A DNA stretch of 64,000 nucleotides, taken from contig JADKBZ010000014.1 of assembly GCA_016714815.1 (NCBI GenBank), positions 1 through 64,000 on the forward strand, read 5' to 3'. Both the position numbers and the translations under genes were made by a program. The notes below the pieces were generated by a model. That model did not search any database. It had not been told where the DNA came from and saw only the letters and a program-made list of their open reading frames with translations. Numbering within the stretch: the stretch's first letter is position 1; each line of letters starts with the position of its first letter. This DNA comes from Holophagales bacterium. GTDB lineage: Bacteria > Acidobacteriota > Thermoanaerobaculia > UBA5066. Positions 45,544 through 54,800 of this stretch are shown in pieces.

Positions 45544-46218
45544 CTACCCGATCGGCTCCGGTGTTCCCGCGGCGGGGCTCGCGACGAGACCGAGAACGAA
45601 GCCCCCCTCCGCCCGCCACCAGCCGCTCCACGCCTCCCGGCCGGGACCGCGCGCACGGAAAGGACGCCACTGGCCGTCGGCGGAGCCGCGCTCGGGAGCG
45701 ACCTCCACCGCTTTCGGCGGTATCCGCAGCCCTTCCCGAAGCGCCTTCATCACGCATTCCTTGGCGCTCCAGACGAGCGTCGCCGCGACCGCCCGCTCCC
45801 CTTCCTTCGCCGCCGCCACGAAGGCCTGCTCGACCGGGGTGAACCAGTCCCCGAGGAAGCCAGGGGCGCGCTCCTCGATCGCCTCGAGATCGACGCCGAT
45901 CCGGGTGCCGGCCGGCCCGAGCGCCGCGACCGCGACACCGTGGCTGTGGGTGAGGGAGAGCGCGGCGACGGCGGGGTGCCCGAGGACGAACGCCTCGGGG
46001 GCGCCGGAGGGGGACGCGAGAATGGCGACGTCCTCCTCCGACACGGCCACGCCCGAGAGGACGAGCGCCCGCTTGGCGACCCACCGGCCGAGAAGCCAGT
46101 CTGCGCGCCGCTTCGGCACGCGGAAGCGGGCGAGCACCTCCCGTTCCGCCGCCGTCAGCCAGGCTTCCCCGCGCGGCAGCTCCTCCTGCCGCGCGGAAAG
46201 CCAGGCCACTCCGTTCAA
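45544..46218 (-). CDS. Sfp-type 4'-phosphopantetheinyl transferase
   Basis: 224 residues from a TTG overlapping the carboxylase stop (TTGA), as in mtnP; a GTG at 46209 is the alternative. Motifs: RRADWLLGRWVAKRAL, LSLTHSHGVAVAALG, the Mg-binding IGVDLEAIEER, WFTPVEQAFV and WSAKECVMKALREGL, the WxxKEA-type signature of the Sfp family. It transfers phosphopantetheine from CoA to carrier-protein serine. As the gene next to the carboxylase and the synthase with four carrier domains, it is the likely dedicated activator, comparable to PfaE in PUFA clusters. Confidence 0.9.
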   Translation of the reverse strand: MNGVAWLSARQEELPRGEAWLTAAEREVLARFRVPKRRADWLLGRWVAKRALVLSGVAVSEEDVAILASPSGAPEAFVLGHPAVAALSLTHSHGVAVAALGPAGTRIGVDLEAIEERAPGFLGDWFTPVEQAFVAAAKEGERAVAATLVWSAKECVMKALREGLRIPPKAVEVAPERGSADGQWRPFRARGPGREAWSGWWRAEGGFVLGLVASPAAGTPEPIG

Positions 46219-49200
46219 CGGCCGATCCGTGCCCGCTCCTTCGCCATCCCCCTCTCGATCGCGTCGACGAGGTAGGGCCGGAGCTCGGCCGCCGGCAGAA
46301 TCCGGTCGAGGGAGCCGACGGCGAGCGCGCGCTGGACGCTGTGGATGCCGTCGAACTCGTCGGCCACCTGTCCGAGCTTTTCGGAGCGCACCGCCTTGAC
46401 GAGGTCGGCGAGGCGCGTCCGGAGCCTCCGCTTCTCGGAGTCGGACGCGGCGGCGATCTCCTTCTCGACAGAGGCGACCCGGGGGTCCTTCTTCGTCCGC
46501 TGGTCGACCTCGCGGGCGAAGACGACGGCGGCGGCGGGGGCTCCGCCGATGACCGAGGCGTAGGTCCCCTCGAGTGCGGCGACCTCCATGTTGTCGTTCA
46601 GGGTCTTCGAGAAGACGACGAACGCGCCGCCGTGATACCGGGAGACGACGGTGAAGACGATCGGCCCCTGGAAGTTCGTCACGGCGCGTCCGATCTCGGC
46701 GCCGTACTCGAGCTGGACCTTCCTCATCGACTCGGGCGAGCCGTCGAAGCCGGAGAGGTTCGCGAGGACGACGAGGGGCCGGTTGCCGCTCGCCGCGTTG
46801 ACGGCACGGGCGATTTTCTTCGAAGCCTGCGGGAAGAGGGTCCCCGACGTCCAGGCCTCGGGCCCGTCGGTGGCGACGAAGCCGATCCGCTTCACCGGCT
46901 TCGACTCGAACCCCAGGAGGCAGACGGGGTAACCGCCGACGTGGGCATCCCAGACGACGCCGATCTCGGCGTCGCGCATGCCGGCCCACCGCTCGAGCGG
47001 CGGGTGGTCCTGGTCTGCCGCGGCCGCCATGACCTTCCGGATCTCGAAGGGGTGCTTGCGGCCGGGGTTCGTCTCGTACGAGAAGACGTCGCCGACGAGG
47101 GCGAAGGCGCCCGGCTCGTCGCCGCCGTGCGGCGAGAGGCAGACGTCGCGCCCGAGCGGATCGGACGTGACGGCGCGTCGCGGGAATCGTTCGCCCGGGA
47201 CGACGTAGGTGTGGTCGTAGTGGCGAAGGAGGACCCGGCACGCGTCGGGGATGTCGCGCGCCCAGTACTGAGCCTGCCCGTTCGGCCCCATGACCCGCTC
47301 GTAGCCGCCGATGCCGATGTTGTCCTCGGCCGAGACGGAGCCCGAGTAGTCGAGGGCGGTCTTCCCCGTGAGGACCATCGCCCCGTCCTGCGTCATGACG
47401 AGGATTCCCTTCGTGTGCATCAGCATCGTCGCCTCGGCGTTCCAGTAGGGCTGGGCGCCGACGTTGATGCCGCAGACGACGACGTTCACTTCGTGGCCGT
47501 CCTGGGTGAACTCGATGAGGCGCCGGAGGACGCGCGAGATCCAGTCCATGTTCTCGGTCCCCGAGTCCATGGCGATCTTCGCCCCCGCCGAGAGGGCGAA
47601 CCATTCGAGGGGCACCTTCATCCGCTCCGCCAGGTCGAGGCCCGCCATGATCCGGCGGCACTCCGGCTCGGCGAGGGAGCCCATCGCGCCGATCGGGTCG
47701 CCGAGGAGGACGACGCGCGTCATCCCTTCCGGGACCTTCGCGGTGAAGCTCTTGAGGAGGCCGACGACGATGTTCGCCCGGTTCTTCCCGGGCGGGCGCG
47801 AGACCGGCACGAGCACGTTTTTCTCGTCGAGGTCCCATTCCTCGAACTCGCCGGGCGGGAAGTCGGCGTGGGCGCCGTCCTTCGGCGGGGTCAGCATCTT
47901 CACGATCTCGTACGGGTAGGTGAGGCCGCGCTGGCGGAGCCGGACGACCTTCTGCTCGTACTCGGAGAGGGTCCTGAGCGGCCGGCGGCTCGGCGGCGTG
48001 ACGGAGACGACGATCCCGGTTCGCCCCGGCTGGGAGATGGAGAAAACGACCTCCTTCACTCCTCCCGGCGACGACGGGTCGGGTACCGTGGCCTGGATGG
48101 CGACCTTCTCCAGGCCGAGCCCCTCCGTCGCAGGAGCGACGTGGCGGGCGAAGGCGCGCAGCTCCCGCGCGCTGTGCCGGAACGTCGGCCAGACGTAGAG
48201 GAAGACCCGGTTCCACTGGAGGCGGTCCTCCACCCGTCGATGGGACTGGAAGAGGCGGATCGCCTCGAACGCCTCGAGGAGGATCCGCTCCATCTGCGGA
48301 AGGCCGACGAGGCGCCCGTGCGTGTCGTACGCCGGGGTCAGGTCGCGGACCTCCGCGAGGGCGAAGAGGCGCTCGTCCTTCGGGTTCTCCCGCGCGACCC
48401 CACGGAACAGGTAGACGTCCTCGGCCGACGGCAGGCGCTCGATCTCGAAGCCTTCGAGCCGCCAGAGGTCGAGCCTCTTGCCGATCATCGGGTGCATCCC
48501 GCGGTAGGGCTTGTCCTCGACGAAACCCCCTTCCCCGGGCCGGAACGTGAAGTGCTGCATCCCTCCCATGCCGAGGCCGGCGCCGGCGCCCGCGAGGGCG
48601 AGGACGACGCGGACGACCCGCGCAGGGAGGGCGACGGAGTCGACGACGGCCTTCGACGCGGCGGCCGCGCCCTCGGCGTCCGAAAGGGGGCCGGGGCGCC
48701 ACGAATAGACGTCGATGAGGACGTCGTGCTCGGAAGGGTTTGCCGCCAGGTACGTCGCGACGTCGCGGAGGGCCTTCTCGAAGTCCGCGTCGAGGCACCA
48801 GGTCGAGACGACGAGGTGCCTCGTCCCCTCGAAGACGTACTCGGCGACGCCGCCGGCCCGGCCCGCCAGCGAGGCGGCCCGGAAGTTCTCGAGGGGCCGG
48901 AAGCGGTAGTAGCGTTTCGTGAGGACCTCGAGCATCGCGGCCCTCGTCTCCGCGGGGGCCTCCTCGAAGCGGCCGAGGTAGAGGCTCTGGAGAGGCTGGG
49001 GGCAGTCGACGAGCGCCTTCACCCGATCCGGGCGCTCGAACGCGCCCGGCTCGGAGACGAGCTTCCCGAGGATCTCATCCATCCCGGCGTAAACCTCCCG
49101 CCGCGCCGCCTCGAACGCCGCGAGGTCGAAGAGCCGGTAGCGGAGGTCTCGCGCCACGTCGCCGAGCGCCGGCCAGCGGCTCTCGGCCACGGCGACGAGC

Positions 49201-51791
49201 CTGTCGAGAAGCGAGCGGAATTCGGGCGAGGCTGCCGCGGCTCCCGCGTCGGCGTCGGCGAGCCGCCGTTCGAGGATGGCCAGGACGAGTTCCACCTGGT
49301 GCTCGGCTCTCTGGCGGGACTTCCAGATCCAGAGGAGCGCCTCGCGGAGCGCGGCGGCCTTCTTCGTCCCTTCGACCCCGTAGTGCGACACGGCGCGCGC
49401 GAGGCGTTCGACGAAGCGGGCCGGGAGCTCCGGAGTCTGCGTGTCGTACGTCCGGAGGTAGGTGAGGAGGTACTCCCCCGTCGAGACGGCGCCGGCCGTC
49501 TCGGGATCCTCCGCCGAGCCGGTCTGGCGGCGGAAGAGGGCCGAGACGTCGGCGAAGGCGCGGAGGATCCTCTCCTCCGCCTCGAGACCCGCGCCGTCGC
49601 CGGCGAGGGCGGGGGCCGCCTCCGCGTACTCGCGGGCGAGCCGCTTCGCGTCGGAGAGGTCGACGTCGTAGCCGAGGACGACCCGGCGGATCTCGTCGAG
49701 GATGGCGAGGGCGCGGGCCGGGTCGCCCGCGGTGGCGGGGGCGGCGCCCCTGGGCAGGGCGATCCTCTTCGTCGTCCTCCGCTCGTCCCCCGCGGCCGAC
49801 GGATCGAGCTGGACGAGTGGCGTCCCGGGGCCCACCTGGACGTTCGGGACGACGAAGACGGTCCGCACGGTGCCGTCGAACGGCGCCGGGATCGGCATCT
49901 CCATCTTCATCGCCTCGAGCGTGGCGATCCTCTGCCCCTTCCGGACCCGCTCGCCGGCGGCGACGCCGACCGAGACGACCACGGCGGGAGACGGCGCGCG
50001 GAGGATGCCGAGGTCGTCGCGCGAGAAGCGGTGCGGGACCCCGTCCGCTTCGACGAGGTAGTCGAGCCCCTGGAGGACGCAGAGCGTCCGGTAGCGGGTC
50101 CCCGCGAGGTGGAGCCAGCGCTCGAACCGGGAGAGACGGTCGATCCGGACCTCGGTCCTCACGCCGTCCAGCTCGACGCGGTAGCCGTGCCGGCCGAGGC
50201 GGAGGACCTTCAGCTTGTAGTTCTGGCCGAGGTGGCGGAACTCGATCGTCCGGCCGACCTCCCTGCGGACCTCGGGGCGCATCCGCGCGGCGGACTCGTA
50301 GAACTGCTCCTCCTCGAGCCGGAACTCGGCGTCGTAAGCTTCCACCGCCGCGGCCAGGAGCGCGACGTCCGCGTGGGGACGGCTCTCGTCGGCACGGGTT
50401 GCCGACCAGCGCTCGAGCCAGCCGGTGTCGACCTGCGAGGAACGGACCTCGGGGCGGTCGAGCAGCTCGAGGAGGAACGCCTTGTTCGTCGTGCCGCCGT
50501 CCAGGACGACGGCGCACTCGGAGAGCGCGCGCCGCAGACGGGCGAGCGCCTCGCCCCGGTCGGCGCCGTGCGCGATCACCTTCGCGATCATCGGGTCGAA
50601 CTCGGAGGCGACGGTGTCGCCCTCGGTCACGCCCCGGTCGATCCGGAGGCCGGGGCCTGTCGGAAGCCGGAAGTAGACGAACGTCCCGGGCGCCGGAGCG
50701 AAGCCGGCCTCGGGGTCCTCCGCGTTGAGCCGGACCTCGATGGCGTGCCCCGACGCGGCGGGGGCCTCGCCGACGAGGCGGCCGCCGCGGGCCACGTGAA
50801 TCTGGAGCTTGACGAGGTCGAGGCCCGTCGTCACCTCGGTGACGGTGTGCTCGACCTGGAGGCGGGCGTTCACCTCGAGGAAGGCGAACGTCCGGCTCTT
50901 CGGGTCGAAGAGGAACTCGACGGTGCCGGCGTTGCGGTAGCCCGACGTGCGCGCGATCCGGAGCGCGGCGGCCCGCAGCTCGCGCTCCACCTCCGGCGGG
51001 ACGGTGGGCGCCGGCGCCTCCTCGAGGACCTTCTGCTGGCGCCGCTGGATCGTGCAGTCGCGGACGCCGACGGCCCACGTCGTCCCGTGGACGTCGCCGA
51101 GGACCTGGACCTCCACGTGCCGAACGCCCTGCAGGAGCTTTTCGACGAAGACCGTCGCGTCGCCGAAGGCCCGGAGCGCCTCGTGCCGCGCGCTCTCGAA
51201 CGCGGCGGGCATCTCCGCGGCTCCGGAGACGACGCGGATGCCGCGCCCTCCTCCTCCGGCGGCCGCCTTGACGAGAACCGGGTAACCGAGCGTCTCGGCC
51301 GCGGACGCCGCCTCCGCCGCCCCGGAGACGGCGGGACCGCTCCACGGGACGACCGGGACCCGGGCGTCCTCGGCGAGCTTCTTCGCGCTGATCTTGTCGC
51401 TCAGGCGCCGCATCGCGTCGGGCGGCGGACCGATGAAGACGACGCCGAGCCGCTCGCAGAGCTCGGCGAACGCGGCGTGCTCGGAGACGAATCCCCAGCC
51501 GGTCCAGACGGCGTCGGCCCTGGAGGCGGCGAGGGCGTTCTCGAGACGCCGGTAGTCGAGATAGGTGACCTTCCGCTCACCGTCGGCGCCGTCGACGTCC
51601 GTGGCCGGCCCGAGCGGGAAGGCCTCGTCGGCCTCCCTCACGAACATCGCCTTGCGGTCAGGGTCGGTGTAGAGGGCGATCGTCCGGATGCGCGTCCCGC
51701 GTTCCTGGTTGAACTCGCGGACGGCGTTGATGAAACGCATCGCGGCCTCGCCGCGGTTGACGATGGCCACGCGCTGGAATTCGGGATGCAT
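46215..51791 (-). CDS. Single-chain multidomain acyl-CoA (acetyl-CoA) carboxylase
   Basis: 1858 residues from the ATG at 51791. Domains in order: biotin carboxylase (about 1-480) with KAAAGGGGRGIRVV, VQVLGDVHG and EVNARLQVEHTVTE; a linking region; biotin carrier domain (about 595-665) with the biotinyl lysine in LEAMKMEMP; a helical middle part (about 670-1150) resembling the central region of eukaryotic ACC; and a carboxyltransferase domain (about 1250-1810) with SGAKIAMDSGTEN, DNIGIGGYERVMGPNG, NLSGFDGSPESM and SRYHGGAFVVFSK. Most bacteria split these over AccA, B, C and D, so this eukaryote-like fusion is unusual. It probably supplies malonyl-CoA to the synthase 68 bp upstream. Acyl specificity cannot be read from sequence. 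Confidence 0.9.
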   Translation of the reverse strand: MHPEFQRVAIVNRGEAAMRFINAVREFNQERGTRIRTIALYTDPDRKAMFVREADEAFPLGPATDVDGADGERKVTYLDYRRLENALAASRADAVWTGWGFVSEHAAFAELCERLGVVFIGPPPDAMRRLSDKISAKKLAEDARVPVVPWSGPAVSGAAEAASAAETLGYPVLVKAAAGGGGRGIRVVSGAAEMPAAFESARHEALRAFGDATVFVEKLLQGVRHVEVQVLGDVHGTTWAVGVRDCTIQRRQQKVLEEAPAPTVPPEVERELRAAALRIARTSGYRNAGTVEFLFDPKSRTFAFLEVNARLQVEHTVTEVTTGLDLVKLQIHVARGGRLVGEAPAASGHAIEVRLNAEDPEAGFAPAPGTFVYFRLPTGPGLRIDRGVTEGDTVASEFDPMIAKVIAHGADRGEALARLRRALSECAVVLDGGTTNKAFLLELLDRPEVRSSQVDTGWLERWSATRADESRPHADVALLAAAVEAYDAEFRLEEEQFYESAARMRPEVRREVGRTIEFRHLGQNYKLKVLRLGRHGYRVELDGVRTEVRIDRLSRFERWLHLAGTRYRTLCVLQGLDYLVEADGVPHRFSRDDLGILRAPSPAVVVSVGVAAGERVRKGQRIATLEAMKMEMPIPAPFDGTVRTVFVVPNVQVGPGTPLVQLDPSAAGDERRTTKRIALPRGAAPATAGDPARALAILDEIRRVVLGYDVDLSDAKRLAREYAEAAPALAGDGAGLEAEERILRAFADVSALFRRQTGSAEDPETAGAVSTGEYLLTYLRTYDTQTPELPARFVERLARAVSHYGVEGTKKAAALREALLWIWKSRQRAEHQVELVLAILERRLADADAGAAAASPEFRSLLDRLVAVAESRWPALGDVARDLRYRLFDLAAFEAARREVYAGMDEILGKLVSEPGAFERPDRVKALVDCPQPLQSLYLGRFEEAPAETRAAMLEVLTKRYYRFRPLENFRAASLAGRAGGVAEYVFEGTRHLVVSTWCLDADFEKALRDVATYLAANPSEHDVLIDVYSWRPGPLSDAEGAAAASKAVVDSVALPARVVRVVLALAGAGAGLGMGGMQHFTFRPGEGGFVEDKPYRGMHPMIGKRLDLWRLEGFEIERLPSAEDVYLFRGVARENPKDERLFALAEVRDLTPAYDTHGRLVGLPQMERILLEAFEAIRLFQSHRRVEDRLQWNRVFLYVWPTFRHSARELRAFARHVAPATEGLGLEKVAIQATVPDPSSPGGVKEVVFSISQPGRTGIVVSVTPPSRRPLRTLSEYEQKVVRLRQRGLTYPYEIVKMLTPPKDGAHADFPPGEFEEWDLDEKNVLVPVSRPPGKNRANIVVGLLKSFTAKVPEGMTRVVLLGDPIGAMGSLAEPECRRIMAGLDLAERMKVPLEWFALSAGAKIAMDSGTENMDWISRVLRRLIEFTQDGHEVNVVVCGINVGAQPYWNAEATMLMHTKGILVMTQDGAMVLTGKTALDYSGSVSAEDNIGIGGYERVMGPNGQAQYWARDIPDACRVLLRHYDHTYVVPGERFPRRAVTSDPLGRDVCLSPHGGDEPGAFALVGDVFSYETNPGRKHPFEIRKVMAAAADQDHPPLERWAGMRDAEIGVVWDAHVGGYPVCLLGFESKPVKRIGFVATDGPEAWTSGTLFPQASKKIARAVNAASGNRPLVVLANLSGFDGSPESMRKVQLEYGAEIGRAVTNFQGPIVFTVVSRYHGGAFVVFSKTLNDNMEVAALEGTYASVIGGAPAAAVVFAREVDQRTKKDPRVASVEKEIAAASDSEKRRLRTRLADLVKAVRSEKLGQVADEFDGIHSVQRALAVGSLDRILPAAELRPYLVDAIERGMAKERARIGR

Positions 51792-51859
51792 GTCGCCTCC
51801 GCTGGAGCATCCGCGGGGGGCGGCCCTCGGGCCACCCCCCGCGGGACGGGAAGGAAGGG

Positions 51860-54800
51860 TCAGACCATCGCGGCGCGGAACGGCTCGAGCTGCGAGGCCG
51901 AAGCGGCCCCGGGGAGCTCGACCGTCCGGTAGCCGTCGACGGCGAGGTAGACGTTTCCGTCCGCGTCGACGACGCGGGCGTCGAAGCTTCCGTCTGCCGA
52001 GGCCGACGGCGTCACGACGGCGTAGAGGCGCCCGTTGGCCGTCTCCGGCTGCCGGAAGGCAAGGACCCGCTCGACGCGGAGCGGGAGGCCCATCAGGCCG
52101 CGCGTCCCCAGCTCGAAGACGCCTGCCGTCTGGAACGAGAGCTCGAGCAGCCGCGGCGAGACGAGCGTCGGCGTTCCGGATGGAACGCGGTCCGGCGGAA
52201 GCGGGTCGGCGAAGAGGCCGACCACCCCGGAACCGTTCTTCCACGCGCTCTCGAGAACCTGGTAGGCCGGGCCGTGGAAGTAGACCGAATAGATGTCGGA
52301 GGCCGCCAGAGGCGCACCGGGGTTTTCGAGGACGGCGGCGACCGCCTCGGGGCGGGCGTCGTCGCTCACGAGCCTCACGCGCGCCCGGAAGTGAACCGTT
52401 TCCTGCGGCTCGGCCTGCCCGGGCAGGGAGCGGCGTCCGACGAGGCGGCACTCGGCCTCGACCCCGTCGCCGGCCGGGCGGAGGACCGCCTCGACGCGGA
52501 CCGTCCGAGGCTCGTCGCGATAGAACTTGAACGGGGCGAGGAAGTCGACGTCCGTCACGGCCGCCACCCGGAAGCCCGGAACGAGCGCCGCGGCGGCCTC
52601 CGCAAAGGCCTCGACCCCCATGACGCCCGGGAGGACGGGTGTGCCGTCGATCCGGTGGTCGAAGAGGAAGGGCTGGACCTTCGGGTCGAGCTCCGTCTCG
52701 ACGACGACGCCACCGTGCAGAAAGAACGCGGCGACGCGGCCCGTCATCGGGCCGGCGGGAGTGAAGGGCAGCGCGGCCGGGTTCAGACCCCCCGTCTCGT
52801 CCCACTCCTTCGCGAGGATTCCGAGCCGAAGGCCCTCGACGATCTCGCCTGCGAAGGACGAGGAGACGAGCTCGCGGCGAATGATCGGGATTCCGGCCGC
52901 GGCCGGGAGGAAGTCGATGCCGGCCAGCTCCATCATCTTCGGAATCGAGCCGCGCGTCGCCATGCCGATGTCGCCCCAGGCGGTCCAGTCGAGCGCGATT
53001 CCGCGCGTGCCGGGGCGCGTCGTCCGGAAGCTCGAGGAGAGCTTGCAGAGAAGGTCGTTGGCCGAGCTGTAGTCGGTCTGGCCGCCGTTGCCGAAACGGC
53101 CGGCGACGGAGCTGAACGCCACGGTCGCGCCGATCGGCGCGTCTCCGAGCGCCTTCAGGAGGTTGAAGAAGCCGTCCGCCTTGACGTCGAAGACGAGGTC
53201 GAACTCCCTCGGCTCCTTGTCTTTCAGGAAGCGGCTGATCTCGAGCCCCGCCCCGTGGAGGAGGACGTCGACGCGGGGGCTCCTGGCGAGGATCTCAGCG
53301 CCGATCTCGGAGACACGCGCGGCGTCGCGCAGGTCGCCCGCGTACCAGTGGACGGTCCCGCCGGCCGCCTCGACGGCGCGGATCGCCACGAGGGCCGCGG
53401 CGAGACGTTCGATCCGCGCCAGCTCCCTCTCGACGAGGGCGGGAGTGGCCCGCTCGCCCTTCGCCTTGAGTCGCTCGAAGATGTCGTGCTTGAGACCGTC
53501 CTTGTCCGTCGTCAGGCGGGCGAGGTCGGTATCGTCGCGGTCGGGTTCGGGGAGGAGGTCGAGGAGGTGGAACGTGCCGCCGGACGCGGCGGCGAGGTCG
53601 GTCGTGATGGCCGAGACGATGCTCCCGGCGGCGCCGGTGACGACGAAGACGCTCTCGCGCCCGAGCGTCATCCCGGGCGTCCCGTCCTCGATCGGCAGCT
53701 CGCGCATTCCGACCGAGGTGCGGAGGCCTTCGGCGTACCCGACCTCCACGCAGCCCGGGTCGCGGAGCGCCTCCTCGATGAGGAGGTCGGCGACGATCGA
53801 CGGCAAGGCGTCGGGAGCGAAGTCGACCGCCTTCACGGTCGCCTCCGCCTTCTCCCGCTTGAACGCCTTCGTGAAGCCGGTGACCGCGCCGCCGAGCGGG
53901 GCGAACGCCCCCGCGGCGTCGTAGCCGTGGCGCCCTCCGAGGCGCGTGGCCGAGACGAGGAAGGTGCCGGAGGCGCCGAGCGCGTCGTACAGGGCGCGCG
54001 CCGACGTGTAGAGGTTCTTGACGCGGAGGCGGAGCGCCTCGCGAAAGCCGGCCAGGTCCATGGAACCCAGGTCGCCCTCGGCGTCGAGCGCCGGGAGCCA
54101 GAAGAGGCCGTGGACGGGGCCGCCGGCGGTCCACTCCGCGAGCCTCTCCACGATCGATTCGGCCGAGGCGTCGTTCTCGAGCGTCAGGACGTCGGCTCCG
54201 CGCGCGCGAAGCCTCTCGACGAGCGCCGCAGCGGCGCCGCCGCGGTCGAACATGACCGCGACCCGACGGCCGCTTTCGAGCTTCACACCCGTCTCCTTGC
54301 AGCTCGAGAGCGCGGGCCTGAGGACCGGGACGGCGACGCGCCTGGGGACCTTCGCCGCCTCGGCGAAGCTGCCGGCGACGGGCGGAGCGGGGAGAGCCGG
54401 AGCCTGGCCAGGAGCGGGCCCCGCTGCGGACGGGGAGGCTCCGGCAGCGGAGGCGCCACCGGGAGCGAGGTCGGGACGGTTGTCGTAGACGAAGCGGACG
54501 ACGTGCGCCAGGGTCGGGTACTCGCGCAGCTTGCGGCTGTCGTCGCGCGGAATCCCCCACTCCTCGCGCACCGCCGTGAAGAGCTCGGCCTGCTTGACCG
54601 TGTCGACGCCGAGGTCCGCCTCGAGGTCGAGCTCGGGATCGAGCATCTCCGACGGATAGCCGGTCTTCTCGGTCACGATCGCGAGGACGCGCGTCAGGAC
54701 GGCGTCGCCCGCGGACGGGGCCGCGACGGAAACCGCGGGCAGCGGAGCCTCACCCGCCGGCGCCGACACCGGGTCCGGAACCGGAGCGGCCCCGGTTGCG

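Noticed and set aside
45544..48798. Apparent 1084-residue protein ending in the phosphopantetheinyl transferase
   Set aside because: Only the last 224 residues match a family; the rest is an out-of-frame reading of the carboxylase. The true start is near 46218.
46341..51932. An 1863-codon open frame on the plus strand
   Set aside because: Antisense shadow of the carboxylase gene, with low-complexity Arg/Asp/Glu/Val composition and no recognisable motif.
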